From: Gemmatimonadales bacterium
GTDB lineage: Bacteria > Gemmatimonadota > Gemmatimonadetes > Longimicrobiales > Gaopeijiaceae
DNA: 64,000 bases
Direction of reading: 5' to 3'
Assembly (NCBI GenBank): GCA_007695225.1
Contig: REED01000119.1
Coordinates: 29,693-93,692, forward strand
Position numbers and translations under genes: made by a program
Notes under the pieces: generated by a model
What the model was told of the DNA's origin: nothing
What the model saw: only the letters and a program-made list of their open reading frames with translations
Database searches by the model: none
Part shown: positions 1-8,723 of the stretch, in pieces
How the letters are laid out: every line of letters starts with the position of its first letter
How positions within the stretch are numbered: position 1 is the stretch's first letter

Positions 1-573
1 GAAAAGGCCCGACCATCCGGCGAGGAGATAGCAGGCCACCCCCAGGAGGACCGCCGGGAAGTAGGGATGACGGTCCAGGAAGCGGAGCTCCGGGTACTTG
101 GAGAAATCCTCTACCGTGGAGTAGTCGGCGGTGTTCTTCTGCGGGGAGAAGATCCACCCCATGTGGGAGAACCAGAACCCGGTGTGCTTCGGCGAATGGG
201 CGTCCAGGGGGGTGTCGGAGTGCCGATGGTGATGCCGGTGGATGGCCGTCCACCAGAGGACTCCCTTCTGGGCCGAAGTCTGGCCGAGGAAGGCCAGCAC
301 GAACTGGAACCACCGGCTCGTCTTGTAGGAGCGGTGCGAGAAGTACCGGTGGAAACCGGCGGTCAGCGCCCACATCCGGACCACGTACAGCGTGATACAC
401 ATGATGATGGATGTGGCGGTGAATCCGGTCCAGAAGACGCCAAGGGCGGCCACATGCACCAGAACAAAGGGAATGGCGGCCGGATATACGATGTCGTTGT
501 GCGCTTCCTCGTGTGAATCCGAGTGAAGGGCATGGGCGTCCGGGGACGCGGGGGCGCGGGCCTCCGAGCTCAC
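1..573 (-). CDS. Fatty acid (acyl-CoA/acyl-lipid) desaturase, 3' end cut by window
   Basis: Integral-membrane di-iron desaturase that would introduce a double bond into an acyl chain at the inner membrane. The visible 191 codons hold the first two histidine boxes of the family, HRYFSH (about residues 75-80) and HRHHH (about 112-116). Hydrophobic segments flank them at about 32-70 and 90-105. The reading frame runs off the left edge of the window, so the third histidine box is not visible. The GTG start at 573 is preceded by an AGGAGG ribosome-binding site about 8 nt upstream. The N-terminus is rich in His and Asp, which is common in soluble leaders of this family. The delta-9 class is likely from the box spacing, but the substrate cannot be told. 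Confidence 0.9.
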   Translation of the reverse strand, partial: MSSEARAPASPDAHALHSDSHEEAHNDIVYPAAIPFVLVHVAALGVFWTGFTATSIIMCITLYVVRMWALTAGFHRYFSHRSYKTSRWFQFVLAFLGQTSAQKGVLWWTAIHRHHHRHSDTPLDAHSPKHTGFWFSHMGWIFSPQKNTADYSTVEDFSKYPELRFLDRHPYFPAVLLGVACYLLAGWSGLF

Positions 574-689
574 GATTGGGCCTCCTGCTTCTGGATCGTT
601 CGGAAAATCTCGAGGGGACGGAATGGTCCCTTCGGTAGTAAGTACCCCGAGGGGGGCAGAACGTTGAGCGACACGAGGGTGGAAGAGCC

Positions 690-905
690 CTACTTGTAGC
701 GGTAGGTGACGCGGCCTCGGGTGAGGTCGTAGGGGGACATCTCCACCTTCACCCGGTCCCCTTCCAGTACCCGGATGTAGAACTTCCGCATCTTCCCTGA
801 GAGATAGCAGAGGATGTTGTGCCCGTTCTCGAGCTCCACCCGGAAATTGGCGTTGGGGAGGACCTCGGTGACGGTTCCTTCCACTTCGATGGCGTCGTTG
901 GCCAC
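690..905 (-). CDS. infA: Translation initiation factor IF-1
   Basis: Single S1/OB-fold protein of 71 residues that binds the A site of the 30S subunit during initiation. Length and sequence match the family almost throughout: the N-terminal AIEVEGTV, the central HISGK-like stretch (here [12 protein letters not shown]) and the C-terminal [13 protein letters not shown]. The start is GTG. It stands alone rather than in a ribosomal-protein operon, and the desaturase follows on the same strand after 116 nt. A plausible promoter lies at 978-1007. Confidence 0.97.
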   Translation of the reverse strand: MANDAIEVEGTVTEVLPNANFRVELENGHNILCYLSGKMRKFYIRVLEGDRVKVEMSPYDLTRGRVTYRYK

Positions 906-977
906 TGACTACTCCTGTCGTCGGTTTCACTTCGCACCGGATCTGAGCGCCGGTTCTGCGAAGAGGTTTAACGCCCT

Positions 978-1007
978 AAATTAAGGGGAGATCGGAGTTC
1001 TTGACAA
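978..1007 (-). promoter_or_regulatory. infA: Candidate sigma70-type promoter of infA
   Basis: On the minus strand TTGTCA (1007-1002) is followed after 18 bp by TAATTT (983-978), about 70 bp upstream of the infA start. This is one of the few AT-rich patches in the area. The same TTGACAA sequence also reads as a -35 box toward the plus-strand gene at 1132, but no -10 box was found there. Confidence 0.35.
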
Positions 1008-1131
1008 CGTCGGGGAGTTGTGGCGGTTGTCGCCAAAGCCTTGGTCCACCCGCATGGGGAGCCGCTTTCGAGGCTCCCTGGGGACCGGAGCGTTCGCGCC
1101 AATCCTCAGCTCCCCATCGCCGGAGTGAAGT

Positions 1132-1398
1132 ATGAAAGCCCGTACCATCGTCGTCATCGTCCTCGTCCTGGCCGCCTTCATGGGAGTGGTGGTGTGGTCC
1201 ACCCTTTCCGCGGCCGAGGTGGAGTGTGAGGTCTGTCTCACCTTCAATGGCCGGGAGGTATGTCGTCTGGGACGGGGACCCTCGGAGGCCGAAGCCCTTC
1301 AGGCGGCCCAGGAGAGCGCCTGCGGTGGAAATGCGCCCGGAATGGCCGAGCTCATCGTCTGCCGAGGCCGGGTGCCGGACCGGGCCCAGTGCTTCTGA
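1132..1398 (+). CDS. Small exported or membrane-anchored cysteine-rich protein, unknown function
   Basis: 88 residues. Lys/Arg at positions 2-4 are followed by a hydrophobic stretch (about 5-28) that is either a signal peptide or an N-terminal anchor. The rest is a short extracytoplasmic part with six cysteines, including a CEVC motif, so disulfides or metal binding are possible. GGAG sits about 6 nt before the ATG. The 3' end overlaps the 3' end of the convergent psd gene by 47 nt (1352-1398). I do not recognise the family. The clean signal segment and regular cysteine pattern argue that it is real. Confidence 0.6.
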   Translation: MKARTIVVIVLVLAAFMGVVVWSTLSAAEVECEVCLTFNGREVCRLGRGPSEAEALQAAQESACGGNAPGMAELIVCRGRVPDRAQCF

Positions 1399-2299
1399 CG
1401 GTAAGGGGATCGCCCAGACGGATCTCGTCTCCGGGTCGGAGATGGGGGGCGAGGCCCGGTACCTGACCCTCGGCGTCGGGCCCCACCAGAAGGACCACGG
1501 TGGACCCGAGGTGGAAGGCCGCCACCTCGTCTCCCCGAGCGAGGGAGAGTGGTGGAGCATAGTTTCGAGACCCCTCACCCTGGCGTCCCGGCCGATTCGT
1601 GACGCCCTTGCCACCCGGGCCATTCCACTCCTCGTCGAAGGACACCGAGATCCGGCCCACGTTGAAGGCGCCCACCGCCACCAGCGCCAGGAGTGCCCCC
1701 TCCACTTCCATCCAGAGCACCAGGCGCTCGTTCCGGGGAAAGAGCCGGGGAATCCCCTGGATGGCCGGCTCGTTCACGGGAAGAAGCCGGCCCGGGATGG
1801 CCTGGGCCCGTACCAGACCTCCTGAGGCGGGGGCGTGGATCCGGTGGTAGTGCCGGGGACTCAGATACAGGGTGAGATAGCGTCCGCCCTCGAGCCGCCG
1901 TGCGTCCAGGTCCGGGGAGGCGGGGTGGGCGAGGAGGTCCGCGACCTGGTAGGGCATCCCCTTGGCCTGAAGGACCGTCCCCTCCCGGATCTCCCCCAGG
2001 GCCCCCACCACCCCGTCCACGGGGCTGGCCAGGACCCGGGGATCGTCGGGCCAGCTTCGGACCCCGTCTCGGAGCCGCCGGACGAAGAAAGCACCCACCG
2101 ACGGGAAATCCCGGGGGCTCCCCGCCACCTCCCCCTGGTCCACCCCGACCACGCGGGCAAACCCCCCGATCACCGGGCCTCTCAGGACCCGTGGAAGGGG
2201 CACGTCCGCCAACGCTCCGGTGGCTCGGCTGAGGGCTCCCTGGGGAAGTCGCTGGAGGAGCCTGAGGAGGAGGCGCCAGCGACGGGAGATGGCACTCAT
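1352..2299 (-). CDS. psd: Phosphatidylserine decarboxylase proenzyme
   Basis: Converts phosphatidylserine to phosphatidylethanolamine at the inner membrane. The pyruvoyl cofactor is made by self-cleavage of the proenzyme. The LGST motif near the C-terminus is the cleavage site, with Ser becoming the pyruvoyl group. SPVDGVVG supplies the Asp of the catalytic triad and RHYHRIHAP supplies the His. At 315 residues it is a normal length. Its ATG overlaps the stop of the upstream DJ-1/PfpI gene (ATGA), so the two are translationally coupled. After the GST motif the small chain continues about 45 residues and ends in a Pro/Gly/Arg-rich tail encoded inside the convergent gene at 1132-1398. Confidence 0.9.
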   Translation of the reverse strand: MSAISRRWRLLLRLLQRLPQGALSRATGALADVPLPRVLRGPVIGGFARVVGVDQGEVAGSPRDFPSVGAFFVRRLRDGVRSWPDDPRVLASPVDGVVGALGEIREGTVLQAKGMPYQVADLLAHPASPDLDARRLEGGRYLTLYLSPRHYHRIHAPASGGLVRAQAIPGRLLPVNEPAIQGIPRLFPRNERLVLWMEVEGALLALVAVGAFNVGRISVSFDEEWNGPGGKGVTNRPGRQGEGSRNYAPPLSLARGDEVAAFHLGSTVVLLVGPDAEGQVPGLAPHLRPGDEIRLGDPLTVRSTGPGPAPGLGRR

Positions 2300-2955
2300 G
2301 AAGGGCGCTCCACCACGAGTCCAGCGGTCCCGGCGGATCCACCCCCCGAAATCCCGTCCACGCCCCCGTATTCCATGTAGCGGGCCACCCGCCGGGCCTC
2401 CTCCGGCCCGAGCCATCGCTGCACCAGGTGGAGGGCGGCGTCGATCCCCGCAGAGACACCGGCGGCGGTCACGATCCTGCCGTTGTCCACCCACCGCACA
2501 CCCGAAACCACCCGGGTCCCGGGAGCCTCGGCCCGGAGCTGGTCCAGCGCTCCGTGCCAGGTGGTGGCCGTGTGTCCCTCCAGGAGCCCGGCGGCCGCCA
2601 GGACCCGCGCACCGGTGCAGACCGAGAATACCACCTCCGCCCTCGGGGCTGCCGCGCGGAGGGCATTCATGAGAACGGGGTCTGCCATGGGGCGATGGGC
2701 CGATCCGCCCGGGACCACCAGGATGCCTGCGGGTGGAGCTTCCTGCAGGAGGAGCTCCGGATGGATGGTGAGGAACCCCTGGGACCGGAGGGGTCCCGGG
2801 TGGGCGGCCACGGTCCGTACCCGGAAAGCCCGCCCCTCTCCGGCGGCGGCGAACACCTGGCCGGGGCCGGCGAAGTCCAGGAGTTCCACCCCATCCCAGA
2901 GGAGGAGGTGGACGGGAACGGGCCCCCGGGGCGGAACGAGCGTGGGATCGGTCAT
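2296..2955 (-). CDS. DJ-1/PfpI (GATase1-like) family protein, isonitrile-hydratase-like
   Basis: 219 residues with the DJ-1/PfpI fold. A FSVCTGARVLAAAGLL stretch carries the nucleophile cysteine at the elbow, and GHTATTWHG carries the partner histidine. The VPGG motif and the N-terminal LLWDGVELLDFAGP are typical of the GlxA/isonitrile-hydratase branch. There is no C-terminal AraC DNA-binding domain, so it is an enzyme-like or stress protein and not a GlxA regulator. The open frame extends upstream to 3129, but the ATG at 2955 matches the family start. It overlaps psd by 4 nt, which suggests an operon. The substrate is unknown. Confidence 0.8.
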   Translation of the reverse strand: MTDPTLVPPRGPVPVHLLLWDGVELLDFAGPGQVFAAAGEGRAFRVRTVAAHPGPLRSQGFLTIHPELLLQEAPPAGILVVPGGSAHRPMADPVLMNALRAAAPRAEVVFSVCTGARVLAAAGLLEGHTATTWHGALDQLRAEAPGTRVVSGVRWVDNGRIVTAAGVSAGIDAALHLVQRWLGPEEARRVARYMEYGGVDGISGGGSAGTAGLVVERPS

Positions 2956-3070
2956 CCCCCAATCTGGCGTCGTCTCCTCCAGGCTTCCACCCCGAGGCGG
3001 GATCCCGGTCCACGGCAGCGGGGTCCCATGGGAACTTCCTCCACCCTGGACCCTCAGGATCCCCGGCCAC

Positions 3071-4747
3071 ATGTCCCCACATCCGTTCCGCGCCGCCCAC
3101 CCCCCCCGGATCCCTTCCGGCGCTCGCACGGTCCGCCGTAGTGTGGTCCTCCTCCTTGCAGCGCTGGTGGCGGGGTGCGCCCTTGCCCCGGCGACGCCGG
3201 CCGGAGCCCCTCCACCGCACGAAGATCCCGAACCCCTACGTCTTCAGGTCCTCCACACCAACGACTTCCACGGTCGCATCCTCCCCCAGGTGGTAGATGG
3301 GGACACGGTGGGTGGGTCGGCCCTGGAGGCCGCCCACTTCGATTCCCTCCGGGTCCGCTTTCCCGGTCCCACCCTCCTCCTCTCCGGAGGGGATGTAATG
3401 CAGGGGACCGCGGTCTCCAATCTGAGCTGGGGCCGGGCCTCCATCGATGTCCACAACCGGAAGGGATACGATGCCGCGGCGCTGGGGAACCACGAATTCG
3501 ACTGGGGACTGGACACCCTTCGCGCCCGGGTGTCGGAGAGTCGGTTCCCCTGGCTGGCCGCCAACGTGGTGGACGAGGCCACCGGGAGCTGGCCGGGGTG
3601 GATCCGCCCCTGGGTGGAGTTGGAGCGGGACGGGGTCCGGATCGGCGTGGCAGGAGTGGCCCTGGCCACGACACCGGAGGTGGTGATGGCCGGCAACACC
3701 GCGGGCCTCCTCTTCCTGGAGGAAGCGCCGGCCATCGACCTGGCCGTCCGTGAGCTCCGGGCGCTGGAGGTGGATTTCGTCGTCGTCGTGGGCCACGTGG
3801 GCGCGGCCTGTCAGGTCCCGGGGAGCGAGCCCGAGGAGCTTTCCCAGGGCTGTGAGGGCCGGATGGTGGAGATCGCCAGGGCCCTCTCCGAACCGGTGGA
3901 TCTCTTCCTGGGCGGGCATACCCACCTCCGAAACCTCACCGAGGCCGGAGGCGTCCCACTGGTCCAGGTCCCGGCCTACTCCCAGGGGTTCAGCGTCACC
4001 CGCCTGGAACGCCGCACCGGCGAGGCGGCCCGGGTCACCCACCGCTCCATCCGACGGCCCGGACGGGAGGGCGTGGACCCGGACACGGCCCTGACCCGGG
4101 TGGTGGAGGAGTGGAGCGCCGAGATCCGTCCCCTCCTGGAACGGCCGGTGGCGGTGCTGGCAACGGAGTTCTCCAACGCCGAGCGGCGGCCGGAGGAGAA
4201 CCCCGCCGGAAACCTCCTGGCCGACGCCGTCCGCTGGGCCACCGACGCCGACGTGGGCCTCATCAACAATGGATCGCTGCGCCGGAGTCTCCCCGGAGGG
4301 GAGCTTCCTTTCGGAATCCTCTACGAGTTCCAGCCCTTCCAGAACGAACTGGTGACGGTGGAGCTCTCCGGTGCCCAACTCCGGGAGGCGCTGGAGTTCG
4401 GGCTCACGGATGGGGGAGAGCCCTGGATCCACATCTCCGGGCTCCGGGTCCGGAAGGTCCCTGGAGAACGTCGTGTGGAAGCGGTTCTCACACCCGACGG
4501 GAGGATGATCTCCGACGAGGAACGTCTCACCGTCGGCACCACCGAATTCCTGGCCACGGGAGGGGACGGTTTCGTCCTCCTGACCCGGGGACCCATGGAA
4601 CGGAAAGGGTGGGTGGATGTGGATGCGCTGGCCGCCTGGCTGGAGCGGCTCCCCTCGCCGGTGGAGCCGCCGCGATCCGAACGTTGGATCCGGGCCCAGG
4701 CGGTTCCGGGGGAAGTGGAGACCGGGGCCGGCGCAGCGCCGAGGTGA
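3071..4747 (+). CDS. 5'-nucleotidase / UshA-type metallophosphoesterase lipoprotein
   Basis: Exported phosphohydrolase, likely acting on nucleotides or nucleotide sugars in the periplasm. A basic leader and hydrophobic stretch end in a LVAGC lipobox (about residue 36), so it is probably lipid-anchored. The N-terminal metallophosphatase domain shows HTNDFHGR (about 62), GGDVMQGT, GNHEFDWG (about 139), VGHVG and GGHTH (about 281). The C-terminal 5_nucleotid_C domain has NNGSLR and YEFQPFQNELV. 558 residues is normal. The open frame extends upstream to 2483 but that part is antisense to the DJ-1 gene; the ATG at 3071 gives a sensible lipoprotein signal. It is divergent from psd with a 115-nt gap. 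Confidence 0.9.
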   Translation: MSPHPFRAAHPPRIPSGARTVRRSVVLLLAALVAGCALAPATPAGAPPPHEDPEPLRLQVLHTNDFHGRILPQVVDGDTVGGSALEAAHFDSLRVRFPGPTLLLSGGDVMQGTAVSNLSWGRASIDVHNRKGYDAAALGNHEFDWGLDTLRARVSESRFPWLAANVVDEATGSWPGWIRPWVELERDGVRIGVAGVALATTPEVVMAGNTAGLLFLEEAPAIDLAVRELRALEVDFVVVVGHVGAACQVPGSEPEELSQGCEGRMVEIARALSEPVDLFLGGHTHLRNLTEAGGVPLVQVPAYSQGFSVTRLERRTGEAARVTHRSIRRPGREGVDPDTALTRVVEEWSAEIRPLLERPVAVLATEFSNAERRPEENPAGNLLADAVRWATDADVGLINNGSLRRSLPGGELPFGILYEFQPFQNELVTVELSGAQLREALEFGLTDGGEPWIHISGLRVRKVPGERRVEAVLTPDGRMISDEERLTVGTTEFLATGGDGFVLLTRGPMERKGWVDVDALAAWLERLPSPVEPPRSERWIRAQAVPGEVETGAGAAPR

Positions 4748-4791
4748 CCTCCACGAGTCGGCGAATGGTTCCGGTGGTGGGGACGCCCCTC

Positions 4792-6198
4792 CTACCCCGT
4801 CTCCTCGATGTCCACCCAGGCGGGCGGGCCAGGGGCCGTCTCCTCCAGTTCCAGCGGCCTTCCCTCTTCCGCTACCTGCACCGACCAGCCCAGCTCCGCC
4901 TTGATGAGTCGGCGGAGGGCATCCGCCGCCGACGGCTCTCCGTGAACCAGGGACACCCCCTCCTTCGGTTCGGGACCGTTGCGGAGCCAGGCCAGGAGCC
5001 CGTTCCGGTCGGCGTGCCCGGAGAAGAGGTCCCGGACCTCGATCTGACACTTCAATTCCACGTTCCGACCATGGATGCGAAGGTCTCGACGGCCCTGTAG
5101 AAGGTCTCGCCCCCGGGTCCCCTCGGCCTGGAATCCCACCAGGAGGAGGGTGTTGGCGGGGTCGTCCCCGAAGGCCAGCAGGTGGTGGAGGATCCGACCA
5201 CCGCTGAGCATTCCCGCCCCCGCCACGATGATCATGGGTCCCCGTCGCCGGTTCAGGGCCTTGGATTCCTCGATGGAGCCCACCGGCTGCAACGCCTCCA
5301 GCGCCTGGTCCAGCTCCCCGTCGGCGGGGCGCAGTTCATCCAGGTGCCCCAGGTGCACCCCCCCTACCTCGATGGCCATGGGGGAGTTCAGGAACATGGG
5401 GACCGTGGGAATGCGCCCCTCCTTCTGGAGACGGTGAAAGGCCAGGGCCAGCGTCTGGGCTCGGCCCACGGCAAAGGACGGCACCATCAGGACACCTCCC
5501 CGACCCAGGGTCTCCCGGGCGGCCCGGGCCAGGATCTCCAGGGGGTCCTCCCTGTCGTGATCCCGATCTCCGTAGGTGCTCTCCATTACCACCCGTCCCG
5601 CCTCGGGGCGAGGCTCCGGAGCAGGAAGGAGAAGATCCGAGTCCTGCCCCAGGTCCCCGGAGAAGAGGACCGAGTCCCCCCTCTGGTCCTCCACCCGAAC
5701 CTGTGCCGCGCCCAGGATATGCCCCGCCCGATGGAAGGTCACCCGGAACCCCCCGGCATCCTGCTCCCGGTGGAAGGGGACCGGCTCCAGGAGCGGAAGG
5801 ACCGCCTGGGCGTCGGCCTCGGTGAAGAGGGCACGGGGCTCGGCGTGGCGGGAAAAGCCCTTCTTCTTTGCATAGCGGGCATCCTCTTCCTGGATTCGTC
5901 CCGCATCCAGCAGGAGGATGGGAAGCAGGTCCAGGGTGGGAGGCGTCACGTAGATGGGACCCCGGAATCCCTCCCGGACCAGTATGGGGAGCGTCCCCGA
6001 GTGGTCCAGGTGGGCATGGGTGAGGACCACGGCCCCCAGCCGTTTCGGTGGGAAGGGGAAGGGCCGCCAGTTCCGGAGCCGGAGGTTCTTGAGCCCCTGG
6101 AAGAGCCCACAATCCACCAGGATGGCGGCGTTGCCGGACGTGACGAGGGTGCGTGAGCCGGTGACGGTGCCGGCGGCACCGAGAGGGATGATGTTCAT
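4792..6198 (-). CDS. MBL-fold beta-CASP ribonuclease (YsH1/CPSF73-like)
   Basis: Zinc metallo-beta-lactamase-fold RNA nuclease of the beta-CASP group. The metal motif THAHLDHSG lies at about 60-68, with GHILGAAQV and FSGDLG further on. The beta-CASP insert has ESTYGDR and a PSFAVGRAQ motif. The C-terminal RMMBL part has FSGHADRNGLLAWL. 468 residues is the usual length for bacterial CPSF73-like members. ATG 6198 fits the family start (MNIIPLGAAGTVTGS); an upstream GTG at 6237 is possible, and neither has a strong ribosome-binding site. It converges with the 5'-nucleotidase across 44 nt. Confidence 0.88.
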   Translation of the reverse strand: MNIIPLGAAGTVTGSRTLVTSGNAAILVDCGLFQGLKNLRLRNWRPFPFPPKRLGAVVLTHAHLDHSGTLPILVREGFRGPIYVTPPTLDLLPILLLDAGRIQEEDARYAKKKGFSRHAEPRALFTEADAQAVLPLLEPVPFHREQDAGGFRVTFHRAGHILGAAQVRVEDQRGDSVLFSGDLGQDSDLLLPAPEPRPEAGRVVMESTYGDRDHDREDPLEILARAARETLGRGGVLMVPSFAVGRAQTLALAFHRLQKEGRIPTVPMFLNSPMAIEVGGVHLGHLDELRPADGELDQALEALQPVGSIEESKALNRRRGPMIIVAGAGMLSGGRILHHLLAFGDDPANTLLLVGFQAEGTRGRDLLQGRRDLRIHGRNVELKCQIEVRDLFSGHADRNGLLAWLRNGPEPKEGVSLVHGEPSAADALRRLIKAELGWSVQVAEEGRPLELEETAPGPPAWVDIEETG

Positions 6199-6274
6199 GG
6201 GATAAGATGCCGTTGAAGAAGTAGAGGGCGCCACCACTGGAAGAACGGGGGCTACCCCGGACCTTCGACGGCAT

Positions 6275-6327
6275 GAGCGGGAAGCTTGGACGGGAGACTT
6301 TTAGAGGGAGGCTTGGCCGGGAGGCTT
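6275..6327. repeat. Degenerate 13-bp tandem repeat at a gene's stop codon
   Basis: Four units in plus orientation: 6275-6287, 6288-6300, 6301-6314 (14 bp) and 6315-6327, consensus close to GGCCGGGAGGCTT. The last unit touches the stop codon (6327-6329) of the minus-strand TonB-plug gene. In transcript sense the array starts directly after the TGA. Confidence 0.65.
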
Positions 6328-7181
6328 CAACGGGTGAAGAGGATGCTGAAGACCACGAAGCCTCCGGCCACCGCCATCCGCTTCCAGCTGAAGGGGTGCC
6401 CCGGCTCCTGCGCCGAGGGATCGATGCTCCACATCACCACGGCCCCACAGGGGTTTCCACGGTATCGGATGGGTACGGTGGCCCCCCGGTGCACCTCCAA
6501 CCCCTCCAGGCTGGACGCCGGCATGATGTCGTCAGGTGGGACATTGGGGCCCAGGTTCATCCCGTCCAGGATGATGTCCGGCCGGCATCCCCCCCGCATG
6601 AATACGTAGGGGCTGGAGAGGTGATCCGGACTGCCCAGGGTGAGCCCAGGGACCATCCGCAGGACGTCGGTGGTTCGGGAGGCCCCACGCCGCTGGATCT
6701 CGTCCCGGGTGAAGGTTCGCCCGAAGCCCTGGGCTCGACGCTGGTAGAACCCCTCGCTCTCCAGGACCCGACTGCGCCGGCTCACCACCACGATGGCGTC
6801 CAGGGATACGGCTTCGGGGGCCAGTTCCGCCGTCAGGTCCATGGGAGAGGCACCATCCACCCGGACCTGTGCATCCAGGGTCTGGTAACCCAGTGCGCGA
6901 ATCAGGAGGCGGTACTCCCCTGGCGGAAGGGCTCGGGTGGTGAATCGGCCATTGGAGCCGGTGACGGCTTCCGCCATCACCTCCACCGACAGGGAATCGA
7001 TGGGAGAGGTCCGGGAGAACTGGAGGAACGCCTGGGGGAGGGGTCGGCCCTGGACACGATCCTCCACCGTACCCACCACCACGATGGCCGACCGATCGGT
7101 CTCCTGTCCTGATAGCGGCGGGGCGAGGAGAAGTGCGGCCAGCCCCAGGAGGAGAAAGCCACCCTTTCCGACGATGCTCAT
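6327..7181 (-). CDS. Carboxypeptidase-regulatory plus TonB plug domain protein without a barrel
   Basis: 284 residues. A signal peptide (about 1-25, ending near LSGQ) is followed by a carboxypeptidase-like regulatory Ig-type domain (about 35-110, with GSNGRFTTRALPPGEYRLLI). Next comes a TonB-receptor plug domain (about 150-250, with EIQRRGASRTTDVLRMVPGL and MRGGCRPDIILDGMN). The beta-barrel expected after a plug is absent. The protein instead ends in a short hydrophobic stretch (about 268-282) and two charged residues. Such stand-alone plug proteins occur in Gemmatimonadota and related phyla, but their role is not known. A partner for TonB or a receptor-assembly module are options. Confidence 0.75.
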   Translation of the reverse strand: MSIVGKGGFLLLGLAALLLAPPLSGQETDRSAIVVVGTVEDRVQGRPLPQAFLQFSRTSPIDSLSVEVMAEAVTGSNGRFTTRALPPGEYRLLIRALGYQTLDAQVRVDGASPMDLTAELAPEAVSLDAIVVVSRRSRVLESEGFYQRRAQGFGRTFTRDEIQRRGASRTTDVLRMVPGLTLGSPDHLSSPYVFMRGGCRPDIILDGMNLGPNVPPDDIMPASSLEGLEVHRGATVPIRYRGNPCGAVVMWSIDPSAQEPGHPFSWKRMAVAGGFVVFSILFTR

Positions 7182-7223
7182 GACCTGGCCCTCCGGCGGT
7201 ATTCGAACCGGAGTCCCGGGGGC

Positions 7224-7439
7224 CTAACCCTCGATGAATGAGGTGGGACCGAACCCCGCCTCTTCGATGGCTCCCGTGAGCCGTTCCCGGCCCACGGCTT
7301 CCGGATCGTAGCGAACTCGCACCCGTCCAATCTCGACTGCCTCCACCACCACCCCGTCCACGCGCTGCAAAGCCCCTTCCACCCGGGCCACGCAATGCTG
7401 GCAGCTCATCCCACCGATCTCAACGTGTGCTGTCTGCAC
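7224..7439 (-). CDS. Heavy-metal-associated (CopZ-like) small metal chaperone
   Basis: 71-residue ferredoxin-like HMA domain with the GGMSCQHC metal-binding loop (about residues 9-16); the two cysteines bind Cu(I) or a similar soft metal. Family members carry copper to P-type ATPases or repressors, but neither lies beside it here. The open frame extends to 7571; the GTG at 7439 gives the exact HMA domain and has GAGGG about 8 nt upstream. The assignment to copper is from the family only. Confidence 0.85.
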   Translation of the reverse strand: MQTAHVEIGGMSCQHCVARVEGALQRVDGVVVEAVEIGRVRVRYDPEAVGRERLTGAIEEAGFGPTSFIEG

Positions 7440-7607
7440 CGGAAGTACCCTCTGAACTCCGCCCCAGTTGAACAAAATCTCCGGGAGGTGGAGTGGGCGG
7501 GACCACACCTCCCCTGACTCTGGAACCCCCATCCCCAGGCAAAGGTTCAACCTTCCGAAGGCCCACCGCAAGACTCGACGTATTCCGGTCCAGGAGAGCG
7601 GATCCGA

Positions 7608-8453
7608 TCAGAGATTGCGGGGCGTCTGCACCACCTCATCCAGGGGGAGGTGGGCGAATTCGGCGCTCCCCTGTCCCGTTACGGCGTAGCGATAGACCGC
7701 CGCCCGGTAGATCCCCTGCAGGGCGGAGGTCACCAGGGCGAAGAGGACCCAGAGGAAGACCAGAATCACCACCGTGGGAACCATGGAGAAAGGCCCGGCC
7801 AGCGCTCCGATGGAAAAGAGAGCGACGGAAACCAGCCCCAGGAGCACGCCCGCCAGGCCGAAGACCAATCCCATCCCCACCGTGCCGCTGATCTGCTCCC
7901 CCCAGCTCCGCCGAAGAAGGCGAGCACTTTCCTTCACGGCGCCGATGGGCCCCACGTCTCGGGTCACCAGGACCGGCACGGCCAGGAAAGTGGCCAGGGT
8001 CCAGGACAGCCCAAGGATGGACGGTCCGATGCGGGAGAGCATTCCCCCCCGTCGACCGGCGGAGTTCAGGAAGAGCCCCACGGTGGCGGAGACGGCGGCA
8101 TAGCCGAGGATGGGAACGGCGTGGTCCGACGCGATGCGAAGCCCGTCCTGCAGGGTGGGGCGTCCCCCATCCAGATGGATAAGCGCCGCCCCCACGAGGG
8201 CCGCGTTGAAGTAGAAGACCACGAAGTACTGGGCCAGATAGAACAGGAAGCCCAGGACCAATCCCAGAGAGGTGGACGTCCGGAAGATGGCCTCCGGCCC
8301 CCCCACCAAGAGAGAGGGGAGGAGGAAGCTCAGGGCGAGCCCCACCGACGCGACGCCGGACAGCAGGGGAAACAGTACGAGGGCCCGGTCCCGGTTCAGC
8401 ACCTGGGCGCTGGCTCGTGCCAGCTCCCAGCTGTTGGAGAAGGTATTCCGCAT
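7608..8453 (-). CDS. DUF6159-like multipass membrane protein
   Basis: 281 residues with about six hydrophobic segments (near 26-50, 62-85, 110-130, 145-165, 190-215, 220-250). It starts with a short soluble WELARASAQVLNRDRALVLFP motif that resembles the DUF6159 family. Function is not known; such proteins often sit as unlinked single genes. It is divergent from the M28 peptidase gene at 8724 with a 270-nt gap, which contains a short direct repeat (GGTCCTTCATG twice, about 8576-8597) but no clear promoter. Confidence 0.7.
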   Translation of the reverse strand: MRNTFSNSWELARASAQVLNRDRALVLFPLLSGVASVGLALSFLLPSLLVGGPEAIFRTSTSLGLVLGFLFYLAQYFVVFYFNAALVGAALIHLDGGRPTLQDGLRIASDHAVPILGYAAVSATVGLFLNSAGRRGGMLSRIGPSILGLSWTLATFLAVPVLVTRDVGPIGAVKESARLLRRSWGEQISGTVGMGLVFGLAGVLLGLVSVALFSIGALAGPFSMVPTVVILVFLWVLFALVTSALQGIYRAAVYRYAVTGQGSAEFAHLPLDEVVQTPRNL

Positions 8454-8723
8454 GGTTCGTCGTCCAGATCCGTCGGCTGTCGCCGAGGAGGGTTCGATTC
8501 AGAATGGCGGGCCAGAGGAGGCCGCATGAGGGACTTCTTCTACGGTGCCCCCCTCCTACGTGCGAGCGACACCGGTCCTTCATGGGTCCTTCATGTCCAC
8601 GCTGTCCTTGTCCACCACACCGGCCCGGGGGAATCCCTCTCCGGCCCTCGGTGTAGGAGGCACCCAGCGCCCGGTCCGAGTGGGCCGGAATCCCGCTTTC
8701 ACAGGATTGAAAGGATCGCCCCC

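Noticed and set aside
2483..3070. An N-terminal extension of the 5'-nucleotidase by 196 codons
   Set aside because: It is antisense to the DJ-1 gene, and the lipoprotein signal begins only after 3071.
2300..3220. One minus-strand frame runs through psd and on upstream as a 622-codon reading
   Set aside because: The upstream part lies over the DJ-1/PfpI gene in another frame and shows no family features; psd starts at 2299 with a coupled ATGA.
8485..8520. A TTCGATT-like stretch that resembles a tRNA T-loop
   Set aside because: The flanking bases do not form the 5-bp T stem or an acceptor stem.
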